A stretch of 28,113 bases of DNA from NCBI GenBank assembly GCA_964550895.1, contig CAZKAP010000040.1, positions 1 to 28,113 of the forward strand, written 5' to 3'. The DNA is from CAZKAP01 sp964550895. GTDB lineage: Bacteria; Bacteroidota; Bacteroidia; Flavobacteriales; Flavobacteriaceae. Below are positions 15,721-22,511 of the stretch, one piece after another (positions within the stretch are counted from its first letter, which is position 1; each line of letters opens with the position of its first letter). Below the pieces are notes generated by a model. That model ran no database searches, was not told where the DNA came from, and was given only the letters and a program-made list of their open reading frames with translations. The translations under genes were made by a program, and so were the position numbers.

Positions 15721-16107
15721 TTGAAGAAATTTCTTGCCATAGTCATCATCGCAGCCCTGCTGCTACCCGATCTGACCAATGCCGGGATATGGATCGATTT
15801 TATCCTGCGCCAGGATTACATCGCAAAGGTTCTCTGCATACAGAAAGAGGAACCGGTGAATATCTGTCAGGGAAAGTGTTTTCTCTCACAACAGTTGCTT
15901 AAGGCGCAGCAGGAGCAGAAGGAAAACCTGCCGGAGTCGTTCTGCGAGCGACTCGAACTGTGGTTCGGACCTGTCAAAGCTACCCCGGAATGGATGCCGG
16001 TACCGATGGGAAGTGCCGGTGTGTCTGGGTTCGGCTTAAAAGATCCGCTGTGCCCGAGATTCCCCGTTTTCGACCTCCTGCGTCCCCCCGAAGCCCTTCT
16101 CATTTAG
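15721..16107 (+). CDS. Small exported Cys-motif protein next to a metal TonB receptor
   Basis: A 128-residue protein that starts at TTG 15721, preceded by a good AAAGGAG ribosome-binding site (an unusual Shine-Dalgarno for this genome and the reason for the start choice). Residues 1-21 are a signal peptide or membrane anchor. The conserved block is YIAKVLCIQKEEPVNICQGKC, that is C-x9-C-x3-C (Cys39, Cys49, Cys53). Small proteins with a similar NKDKP..CNGKC-type block are frequent in flavobacteria next to metal efflux or TonB receptor genes; I know of no assigned function. More cysteines lie at 74 and near 110. The spacing to the receptor ATG (110 bp, two hairpins) still suggests one transcript. 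A role in binding or delivering a soft metal is inference. Confidence 0.7.
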   Translation: MKKFLAIVIIAALLLPDLTNAGIWIDFILRQDYIAKVLCIQKEEPVNICQGKCFLSQQLLKAQQEQKENLPESFCERLELWFGPVKATPEWMPVPMGSAGVSGFGLKDPLCPRFPVFDLLRPPEALLI

Positions 16108-16120
16108 TACGTATCAATTT

Positions 16121-16186
16121 CCCGGTCGATTTACGGTAATCGAACCGGGTACCCTCTCTTGTGGTTTTCGGAGCCTTGTGGCACCG
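16121..16186 (+). other. Two tandem hairpins between the Cys-motif gene and the receptor
   Basis: CCCGGTCGATT (16121-16131) pairs with AATCG-A-ACCGGG (16138-16149) around the loop TACGGT, 11 pairs with one bulged A. A second hairpin CGG-A-GCC / GGC-A-CCG lies at 16169-16186. Neither is followed by a T-tract, so they are more likely to affect mRNA processing or translation of the receptor than to terminate. Confidence 0.45.
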
Positions 16187-16218
16187 ACCCCATTATTTAC
16201 TTAACGAAATGAATCTAA

Positions 16219-18477
16219 ATGAGAATTGAACTTATCATAATATTGGCCTTGATCCTGCTGGGTGGCAGGGCCATGGCTCAGACTGAATCAGCTGAAATCC
16301 GACTGCTGGATTCCGAATCCTCTCTCCCCATAGCCGATGCGACCTTCGAGTATGGCGAACAACAGGGCCTTTCTTCCTCCGGAGGGATAATACGGTTTGT
16401 CTTCGAACCGGGCACATCCATGTCCCTTTCGCACATCAATTACGGGAAGTGGACACTCAGTTTCCGGGATGTGCAGGAAGTGCTGCGCCAGGGGATCATC
16501 TACCGAAAGCTCCTGACGGTGAATTTGTACCCGGTTACCGTTATCGGTTTACGGGAATCTTCCGGGCAGCCTGTGGAATCCCTGTCCATGGAATACCGGG
16601 AACGAATGGAACACGATGGGGCGGACATACTGAATCAGATACCTGCATTTAACAGCATTCGAAAGGGGGGAAACTACGGTTTCGATCCGGTTTTTCGGAG
16701 CTTTCAGAATGAGCGGCTCAATGTGGTTCTCAATGGTGCCCAGAGCGCGACGGTCGCCTGTCCCAACCGTATGGACCCGCCTACGAGTCAAATGGCCCCC
16801 AACATGACCGATCGGATCGAAGTCCTGAAAGGACCCTATGCCTTGCGGTACGGTACCGGCCTGGGGGCCACCATCAATTTCATTCCGACTCCGTTGAGGT
16901 TTTCCACCGAGAGTGAGGTCTATGGCCGACTTTCGACCGGTTACGAGGAGAACGGCGACCTGATTAGAGGCGAAGGACGACTGGGTTTCAGTGGGTCGCA
17001 CTACGACCTGAGCCTATTTGGGGCCTGGTCGCAGGGAAATGATTATCGGGCCGGAGATGGTCAGACGGTGCAGGCCGACTTTAAACGCGGCAGCTACGGA
17101 GCCGTGCTGGGTTTAAAACTGAGTGATCGCCAACAGTTACGCCTTTCCGCCACCTACAACCGGGCACGGGATGCCGATTTTCCTGCCCTGGCTATGGACC
17201 TGAGGCGGGACGATACCTGGATGTTCAATCTCCGACACGACATCCGAATCGGTGGCGATCATCTGAGGAGTTGGAATACAACACTCTATGGGTCTTTCGT
17301 GGATCATTTGATGAATAACTTGCTAAAACCCCTGGACCCGCGCATGCTGAATGCCGAGACCGCTGCTAAAACGCAGAACTATGGCGGACGGAGCGAGGGA
17401 GTATGGCAATTTGGAGAAAACAGCCTGTATTCCGGAGTTGACTTCCGGGCAGAGACGGCTGAGGGAGAAAGAAGCCGGGAGTTTCTCATGGGGCCCATGG
17501 CCGGGAATACCGTTTTCGACAACGCCTGGCAGGACGGGAAGATCAGCCGGTCTGCCGCATTTGCCGAACTGCAGCTACCGGGTGAAAACTGGAGTTATGT
17601 GATTTCGGGGCGTATTGAACTCAACCAATCATCCTTGCGGGATCCGGCAGCGGAATTTACCGATGCACAGGAAGAATGGGAAGTAAATCAGATCAACCCC
17701 AGTTTCAGTCTGGGGGTACTCAAGGATTTCGGAGAGCGTTTTCGAACGGGTCTCTGGCTGGGCCGTGCCCAACGCAGCGGCGGATTGGCAGAGCGCTACA
17801 TCAATTTTTTTCCCATAGGGCAGGATCCGTTTGAATTGCTGGGGACACCTACGCTCGAACCGGAGGTCAATCAGCAGGCGGATCTCACGTTTCAATGGAA
17901 TGGTAAAAGGGGAGCCCGTATCGAAGTTGATCTGTTTGCCTCCTATCTCACCGACTATATTTCTTCGGTTATTGATACTGAACTGACTCCCAGGCTGCCT
18001 ACGAGTCCCGGGATCCGGAGATTCGTCAATATCGATGAGGTCTTCAAGACCGGTTTCGAGTTTAACTGGATTCAGCCCCTGTTTTCCGGCATCCAGCAGC
18101 AGCTTTCCCTGGCATATACCTACGGACAGGACCGGGAGCGGAACGAGCCCCTTCCTGAAGTGGCCCCTCTGGATATCCGATATACCCTCTCCGGGTCCTA
18201 TAGGGACGGTGCATTGAGTCCGGAGCTGAGCTTCCGATATGTAGCCGAACAAAACCGGGTTTCCGGAGAATTCGGTGAAACGGTGACTCCTTCTTTTTTC
18301 CTGGTGGATGTCAATGTCGGATACCGGCTATCTAAAACCCTGTCGATTCAGGCCGGGGCGCAAAACCTGCTGGATGCAAACTACTACGAGCACCTGAACC
18401 GATCGGTTCGGGGTACGAATAACCCCATATTTGCCCCGGGCAGGAATGTTTATGTGAATCTCAATGCCCGGTTCTAG
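16219..18477 (+). CDS. OprC-like (copper) TonB-dependent receptor
   Basis: A 752-residue outer-membrane transporter with a signal peptide (1-20, ending RAMA). A short N-terminal beta domain (about 22-105) precedes the plug (about 118-225: MEHDGADILNQIPAFNSIRKGG, RLNVVLNGAQ, RIEVLKGPYALRYGTGLGATINFI). The barrel ends in VYVNLNARF. Two motifs point to copper: Cys181-x3-Met185 (ACPNRMDPPTSQ) in the plug and His363-x-Met365 (VDHLMNN) in the barrel. These correspond to the CxxxM and HxM Cu-binding residues known in Pseudomonas OprC; the family includes NosA. Preceded by the Cys-motif protein and followed by a terminator at 18508. It converges on the Fur/ABC operon. Copper specificity is inferred from motifs only. 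Confidence 0.85.
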   Translation: MRIELIIILALILLGGRAMAQTESAEIRLLDSESSLPIADATFEYGEQQGLSSSGGIIRFVFEPGTSMSLSHINYGKWTLSFRDVQEVLRQGIIYRKLLTVNLYPVTVIGLRESSGQPVESLSMEYRERMEHDGADILNQIPAFNSIRKGGNYGFDPVFRSFQNERLNVVLNGAQSATVACPNRMDPPTSQMAPNMTDRIEVLKGPYALRYGTGLGATINFIPTPLRFSTESEVYGRLSTGYEENGDLIRGEGRLGFSGSHYDLSLFGAWSQGNDYRAGDGQTVQADFKRGSYGAVLGLKLSDRQQLRLSATYNRARDADFPALAMDLRRDDTWMFNLRHDIRIGGDHLRSWNTTLYGSFVDHLMNNLLKPLDPRMLNAETAAKTQNYGGRSEGVWQFGENSLYSGVDFRAETAEGERSREFLMGPMAGNTVFDNAWQDGKISRSAAFAELQLPGENWSYVISGRIELNQSSLRDPAAEFTDAQEEWEVNQINPSFSLGVLKDFGERFRTGLWLGRAQRSGGLAERYINFFPIGQDPFELLGTPTLEPEVNQQADLTFQWNGKRGARIEVDLFASYLTDYISSVIDTELTPRLPTSPGIRRFVNIDEVFKTGFEFNWIQPLFSGIQQQLSLAYTYGQDRERNEPLPEVAPLDIRYTLSGSYRDGALSPELSFRYVAEQNRVSGEFGETVTPSFFLVDVNVGYRLSKTLSIQAGAQNLLDANYYEHLNRSVRGTNNPIFAPGRNVYVNLNARF

Positions 18478-18507
18478 TAGGGAAGCAGACCCGTACTCGC
18501 CCCGGAT

Positions 18508-18546
18508 AAACGCCTGTTCCTTTTTGGGACGGGCGTTTCTGTTTGT
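18508..18546 (+). terminator. Rho-independent terminator of the OprC-like receptor gene
   Basis: AAACGCCTGTTCC and GGGACGGGCGTTT flank a TTTTT loop. All 13 positions pair in plus-strand RNA if two U-G wobbles are allowed, followed by CTGTTTGT. It is 30 bp after the receptor stop. Confidence 0.78.
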
Positions 18547-18656
18547 GGGAGACTTCCAGTGAAGTACTTGAACGGATCAGCAGTTCTGATGATAACCTAT
18601 GTTCGTTGGAATAAGCTGTTTCGTTTAATCGAAAGCCAAGGGTCGGATTAGGAAGA

Positions 18657-18711
18657 GAATCGCTTTAGGCACTTCGCGGAAAAAGCGCATGCTCATACAT
18701 CAAAGCGATTC
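18657..18711 (-). repeat. 10-bp inverted repeat at the 3' end of the Fur gene
   Basis: GAATCGCTTT (18657-18666) and AAAGCGATTC (18702-18711) are perfect inverted copies separated by 35 bp; the right arm includes the end of the Fur coding sequence. It may form the 3' stem of the five-gene operon transcript. No T-tract adjoins it. Confidence 0.4.
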
Positions 18712-19113
18712 CGAATGATTACAGTCGCCGCAGATACCCGTTACCGTGGCCTCTATGGATTCAGCCTTAAACCCTGTGGGGAGTTTGTTCTCCGGCAACG
18801 TGGTCCACTCGATACAGTAGGTAGAATTGCATTGGTCGCAAATGAAATGGGCATGCCGATGACCGGGATTAACCATAGGACCAAAGGCAAACTTGGCCGA
18901 TCGGGACTGGTCCTTGATTCGATGAATGATACCGTTTTCTTCGAAGACCGCAAGGTTGCGATAGAGGGTGGATTTATCCGTGGACGAACCGAATTTCTGT
19001 TCGAGGTCCGCATAGGACAATGCCCTTTTCGACTCCCTGAAGCAGGACATCATTTTAATCCTGAGTGATGTTTTTCGCAGTCCTTTATGCTTGAGAAGTT
19101 CGGAATCTTCCAT
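18700..19113 (-). CDS. Fur-family metal-responsive repressor (Zur-like?)
   Basis: A 137-residue regulator from the ATG at 19113. A TTG at 19146 would overlap the upstream stop (TTGA) and add 11 residues; the ATG start fits the usual Fur N-terminus (LLKHKGLRKTSLRIKMMSCF). The winged-helix part is ALSYADLEQKFGSSTDKSTLYRNLAVFEENGII. The metal-binding part has HRHAHFICDQCNSTYC (His85, His87, His89, Cys92, Cys95) and a C-terminal CGDC (Cys128, Cys131), the structural Zn site of Fur, Zur and PerR. The position as last gene of an ABC/His-rich operon argues for a Zn or Cu sensor rather than iron, but sequence alone does not decide. It probably controls the divergent promoter at 21854-21965. Confidence 0.9.
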   Translation of the reverse strand: MEDSELLKHKGLRKTSLRIKMMSCFRESKRALSYADLEQKFGSSTDKSTLYRNLAVFEENGIIHRIKDQSRSAKFAFGPMVNPGHRHAHFICDQCNSTYCIEWTTLPENKLPTGFKAESIEATVTGICGDCNHSESL

Positions 19114-19142
19114 GAAATGAATGTACAGTTTCTTACCTGGGA

Positions 19143-19589
19143 TCAAAAGGGTTTCCAGGCTTCTGCATTTTCAATAATGTAATAACAATTCTCTGGATTG
19201 TCCCTGTTGAGTTTAAGTGTGCCTTCGACGAGAACCAGATCATCCATCTTATACCCGGGTTTCTGCTCGAATCGAAGCTCAACAATGGATTCCGGGCCTC
19301 CATTGCCGCAGAAGAAGCAGGAGGCCATGGGATTCTCTGAAAGTAGATAGCCCGATGGTGTTTCCTTCAGGATCAGCAGGTATCCCAGAATTCCTATCTT
19401 TTTTCCCTCGAGATCACTAAACTTTGATGAAAAGCTTGCCTCACTGAAGGTAAGCATTTGCAGGGCATCGCCGGCGGATTGAATTTGAATGTTGTTCTTT
19501 AAGTCGGACCAATCCAAAAGGGTCTGGCTGAAACCCATGGTTATGGAGAACAGCAATGCACCCGTAAGTATAAGCCGGACCCGTTTCAT
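19143..19589 (-). CDS. Exported CFFCG protein B (DUF3299-like)
   Basis: A 148-residue protein from the ATG at 19589, which overlaps the stop of the upstream paralogue (ATGA); a longer frame upstream is spurious. Signal peptide 1-22 (ending GFSQ). The mature part starts LLDWSDLKN and carries KIGILGYLLIL, then SENPMASCFFCGNGGPESIVELRF with Cys91 and Cys94, then VLVEGTLKLNRDNPENCYYIIENAE. This resembles the small DUF3299-type periplasmic proteins (W-x-D-L start, G-Y-x-L strand, CxxC loop, OB-like closing strand) found near ABC/metal loci. Two vicinal cysteines and many acidic residues would suit metal binding. Function not established. Confidence 0.75.
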   Translation of the reverse strand: MKRVRLILTGALLFSITMGFSQTLLDWSDLKNNIQIQSAGDALQMLTFSEASFSSKFSDLEGKKIGILGYLLILKETPSGYLLSENPMASCFFCGNGGPESIVELRFEQKPGYKMDDLVLVEGTLKLNRDNPENCYYIIENAEAWKPF

Positions 19590-20026
19590 TGTATTAATTC
19601 TCCAGTAGCGTCGTGCAGTATGTAGTTGCACTTATTCACGTCGTCTGCATTAATCTCTAAAATCCCCGTGGCTTTGACGATCTGGTCGGTCTTAAAAGGC
19701 GGTGGAGAAGTAAAGCGTGCCTCGACTATGGTTTCCGGGCCTGCCCCGCCGCAAAAAAAACAAGACGACATGGGGTTTGATGAGATCAAAAATACTTCTC
19801 CATCCCCGGTCAGATCAAGGAAATACCCGGTTATGCTAACTTTCGATCCGTCGTAGGACTTGATCGTAGTCCCAAAAGTAGGCATTAGAAAGTGCATATC
19901 GTAGAATTCATTGAAAACGGGTTTGAACGTGACATCCCCGAAATCACGCCACGAAAGTTCGGTCTGACCACGTACGCAGAATACGGTGACAGTCAAAAAG
20001 AACAATAAGAATCGGTATTTAAACAT
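19586..20026 (-). CDS. Exported CFFCG protein A (DUF3299-like)
   Basis: A 146-residue paralogue of the next gene, from the ATG at 20026, which overlaps the last 8 bases of the permease gene. Signal peptide 1-20 (ending CVRGQ). The core is KVSITGYFLDL, then SSNPMSSCFFCGGAGPETIVEARF with Cys89 and Cys92, then VKATGILEINADDVNKCNYILHDATG. The two proteins share N-P-M-x-S-C-F-F-C-G-x-x-G-P-E-x-I-V-E-x-R-F, so they arose by duplication yet differ widely elsewhere. ATGA overlap with the following gene suggests equal, coupled synthesis, perhaps as a heteromer. The long N-terminal frame upstream of 20026 is inside the permease gene and is rejected. Confidence 0.75.
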   Translation of the reverse strand: MFKYRFLLFFLTVTVFCVRGQTELSWRDFGDVTFKPVFNEFYDMHFLMPTFGTTIKSYDGSKVSITGYFLDLTGDGEVFLISSNPMSSCFFCGGAGPETIVEARFTSPPPFKTDQIVKATGILEINADDVNKCNYILHDATGELIQ

Positions 20027-21230
20027 CACTGAGGATTTTGTGTACGTTGAGTTTAAAGATAGAAATGGAAGCCAGCAGGGTGGCCAATATGGCAAGAACC
20101 AGAGTTACGGCCAGCAAAGTCCATTCGACTGCATCCGGGCCGCTGATCTTCAATACATAGCCATAGGCGTCCTGTACGAAGCCCGATGCCAGGAAGAGGC
20201 CTAATCTTCCCAGAGACCAGCCCAGTACAAATCCGAAAAATGCGAGATAGCCTCCTTCCAGGATAACCAGCCACAAAAGTTGTCGGGTACTGAATCCGTA
20301 GGTGCGCAGTAGTGCCAGCTCTTGTTTGCGTTCCCGTACGGTTCGGAGTATGCTGATGAATATACTCAAACCTGATACGACGAGTATAACCAGGGAAATC
20401 CCATTAATCAAACGAACTCCGGTTCCCATCATATTGGTCAGTCTGCCGATTTCGTAACCGGGAAGCGCCGCCTGGAATTTGGTGTTTTCATTAATCAGCC
20501 GGGGAAACTGGACCAGGCCCAAAGGATTTCGAAATTTAATAAGCAAGGATGTGATTTCCCGTTCGTCCTCGTGGTCGTGCCCCGATTCGGGATGCACTTC
20601 CTCGGTTTCGTGATGCTCGTGAGCCTCCCAGATGCTTTCGAGGGAAGTAATAATCAAGTTATCGACTACAGTACCCGTAGGCTCGAGCAGGCCCTTTACG
20701 ACATAGGGATGTTCGTCGTGGCTTTCCACATTACTAGCTGTTAGCCCATGAGAACTGGTAAACGTATCATCCAGTTCGAGACCGAGCTCGCTTCGGACGG
20801 CATAGCCCACTACTACCTCGAAGGGCTCACTGTACAACTTACCTTTTTCTAAGACTGCGTCGTAATGCTTCAGGTATTCGGGTACGGTACCCAGTATGCG
20901 ATAACCGGCGTAATTGTCACCATACGAAACGGGTACGGCCGAAGCAACCATCGGATTCTTTTGTAGATAGCCCACCTCCTTTAGTGGCACATTGCCCGTA
21001 GGAACATCGATGTGAAGAACCGAGGAAAGAACCAATTGCAGTGGACTTCCCTTGGCGCCCAAGACCATATCGAAAGGAGCAATGTTGCGATTCAATTGCC
21101 CGTCTGCCTGATTCTTGAGCTGCAGGACAAAGGTCACCATGGAAATACTCAGGACCAGTAGGAGCAGGCTAAGCATGAGATTAAGAGGCTTGGAGACCAT
21201 GTTTCGGTATGCCAGAAATGTAATGCTCAT
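20019..21230 (-). CDS. FtsX-like ABC permease with His-rich extracytoplasmic segment
   Basis: A 403-residue permease of the MacB/LolE/FtsX type: first helix about 17-37, a large extracytoplasmic domain (about 40-270), and three C-terminal helices (about 275-295, 320-350, 365-395). The second half has the FtsX_2 pattern RTVRERKQELALLRTYGFSTRQLLWLVILEGG. The extracytoplasmic domain contains a His/Asp/Glu-rich stretch at about 202-225 with six His (204, 206, 207, 213, 218, 220) and another His patch at 161-174. Such stretches are rare in ordinary Lol/MacB permeases and indicate metal binding. The start overlaps the ATPase stop (ATGA, 21227-21230). Similar FtsX-type systems in zinc-regulated operons (zrg of Vibrio) take part in Zn uptake. 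Confidence 0.88.
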   Translation of the reverse strand: MSITFLAYRNMVSKPLNLMLSLLLLVLSISMVTFVLQLKNQADGQLNRNIAPFDMVLGAKGSPLQLVLSSVLHIDVPTGNVPLKEVGYLQKNPMVASAVPVSYGDNYAGYRILGTVPEYLKHYDAVLEKGKLYSEPFEVVVGYAVRSELGLELDDTFTSSHGLTASNVESHDEHPYVVKGLLEPTGTVVDNLIITSLESIWEAHEHHETEEVHPESGHDHEDEREITSLLIKFRNPLGLVQFPRLINENTKFQAALPGYEIGRLTNMMGTGVRLINGISLVILVVSGLSIFISILRTVRERKQELALLRTYGFSTRQLLWLVILEGGYLAFFGFVLGWSLGRLGLFLASGFVQDAYGYVLKISGPDAVEWTLLAVTLVLAILATLLASISIFKLNVHKILSDV

Positions 21231-21853
21231 AGGATCAACCGATTTTCGAAATTCTGGGATACGCGTTGGTCATGAGTAATAATGACTAAGTTGCTGCCGC
21301 ATAATCCGGCTTCTTCCTTCAGGAGTTCGACTACTCGTTCACTGTTTTCATCATCCAGGTTGGATGTGGGCTCGTCCGCAAAGACAATCCTGGGTTTGTG
21401 TATTAGTCCAAGTGCTATGGAGAGTCTTTGCTGCTGGCCCTGGCTCAGATTGGAGACCTTTTTATCGAGTACACCGGCAATTCCGAGTCGTTCGCACAGT
21501 GCCTGCAATCGGTCCGGGTCGGAGTCTGACTTGGGATAGTTCTGCCTGAGGCTCAGGTTTTGGTGAACGTTCAAAGACTGGATAAAGCGGTATTTCTGAA
21601 AAACGATTCCTATATGCTCACCCCTGAACCGGTCGAGCTCCTTTCGGCTCAGTCGGCAAATATTCGTTCCCGATATCACAATCGAACCTTCTGTTGCCGG
21701 CAGTAAGCCGGACAGCAGGTGTAGATAGGTGGTTTTGCCCACACCGGAAGCACCTAGTATGAGGAGGTGTTCACTATCGCCCAGGTCTATGGACGGAAAA
21801 GCGAATTCCTTACCATCGGGATAAGTGAATCGAACGGATTCAGCTTTGACCAT
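21227..21853 (-). CDS. ABC transporter ATPase, LolD/MacB type
   Basis: A 208-residue nucleotide-binding protein. Walker A GASGVGKTT (34-42), Q-loop IGIVFQKYRFI, signature LSQGQQQRLSIA, Walker B RIVFADEPTSNLD, and switch His (VIITHDQRV) are all intact. The length and the LDxxNSxRVVELL segment match the LolD/FtsE/MacB group that pairs with FtsX-like permeases. It is the first gene of the operon ATPase, permease, CFFCG A, CFFCG B, Fur, all joined by overlaps of 4-8 bases. The start ATG is 112 bp from the divergent MerC gene. These transporters move lipoproteins, peptides or drugs, or act by mechanotransmission; here the His-rich permease points to a metal-linked role. Confidence 0.93.
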   Translation of the reverse strand: MVKAESVRFTYPDGKEFAFPSIDLGDSEHLLILGASGVGKTTYLHLLSGLLPATEGSIVISGTNICRLSRKELDRFRGEHIGIVFQKYRFIQSLNVHQNLSLRQNYPKSDSDPDRLQALCERLGIAGVLDKKVSNLSQGQQQRLSIALGLIHKPRIVFADEPTSNLDDENSERVVELLKEEAGLCGSNLVIITHDQRVSQNFENRLIL

Positions 21854-21860
21854 TGCAAAA

Positions 21861-21917
21861 GACTAATAGTTTTAATAACGCAACTTAGTCGCATTTTAAG
21901 CAAATATACTATCTTCG
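21861..21917. promoter_or_regulatory. Divergent promoter region with dyad (candidate Fur/Zur operator)
   Basis: GACTAA (21861-21866) and TTAGTC (21885-21890) form a dyad. On the minus strand TATATTTG (21908-21901) is an exact TAnnTTTG -7 element for the ABC/Fur operon; on the plus strand TATCTTCG (21910-21917) is a one-mismatch -7 for the MerC gene. The two -7 boxes lie back to back, so one operator could silence both directions. Confidence 0.45.
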
Positions 21918-21965
21918 GCCCGTAATTGATAATAGAATGCCTCGGGCATAGAACCAAGATATATA

Positions 21966-22421
21966 ATGAACAACGCCAAATTGCTCAAAATCGTCACTAC
22001 CCAATATTCATCGGACATAGTTGGGGCGGCTGCGAGCACCCTATGCCTGATACACTGTCTACTTACCCCCTTGCTTTTTGTGGTTCAGGCGGGGGTAGCA
22101 CATGGGCACTCCAGCCATCCCTACTGGTGGGGAGTGCTCGATTGGATGTTCGCTGCGATTTCCCTGTTTGCTGTTGCCTGGTCGGCCAGGAAAACCAGTC
22201 GTAAATGGGTTGGCATTGCCCTATGGATTGCATGGGTAGGCTTGATAGCACTCATTGCGAATGAAAAAATGAGCTGGGTGGAGCTTGCGGAATGGACTAT
22301 TTACGTTCCGGCCATTCTTTTGGTGTTGCTGCATCTCTACAACCACCAGTCTTCGCATTTCCGCTGTGAGGGTAACGCCTGCCAGAACTGGGACGGGCGA
22401 AACCCGAATGACGCCGCATAG
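21966..22421 (+). CDS. MerC-domain membrane protein
   Basis: A 151-residue protein with four hydrophobic helices (about 16-42, 52-68, 75-97, 102-124). Helix 1 carries AASTLCLIHCLLTPLLF, the C-x2-H-C motif of MerC (Cys27, His30, Cys31) known from mercury importers. Exposed parts are rich in His and Cys: AHGHSSHPYWW (about 44-54) and a cytosolic-looking tail NHQSSHFRCEGNACQNW with two more cysteines. In Bacteroidota, MerC-like proteins without other mer genes are often next to Fur-family regulators and probably carry Zn or Cu. There is no merR or merA in the window. It is divergent from, and probably coregulated with, the ABC/Fur operon. Confidence 0.87.
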   Translation: MNNAKLLKIVTTQYSSDIVGAAASTLCLIHCLLTPLLFVVQAGVAHGHSSHPYWWGVLDWMFAAISLFAVAWSARKTSRKWVGIALWIAWVGLIALIANEKMSWVELAEWTIYVPAILLVLLHLYNHQSSHFRCEGNACQNWDGRNPNDAA

Positions 22422-22448
22422 CCTGATGGCCTTGGGAGGGCGGAAACC

Positions 22449-22489
22449 AAAAAAAGGGCCATGTTACGCCAGTAGCGCCCCATAGCCCT
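22449..22489 (-). terminator. Rho-independent terminator of the DUF4914 gene
   Basis: On the minus strand AGGGCTATG (22489-22481) pairs with CATGGCCCT (22463-22455) over 9 bp including one U-G wobble, with CGC/GCG pairing inside the loop, and is followed by a run of seven T. It lies 22 bp downstream of the DUF4914 stop. Confidence 0.8.
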
Positions 22490-22511
22490 CACTCTCTGCT
22501 CACTTAAACGT

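Noticed and set aside
21966..22421. Mercury resistance locus
   Set aside because: Only a MerC-like protein is present; there is no merR, merA, merP or merT, and the divergent partner is a Fur/ABC operon.
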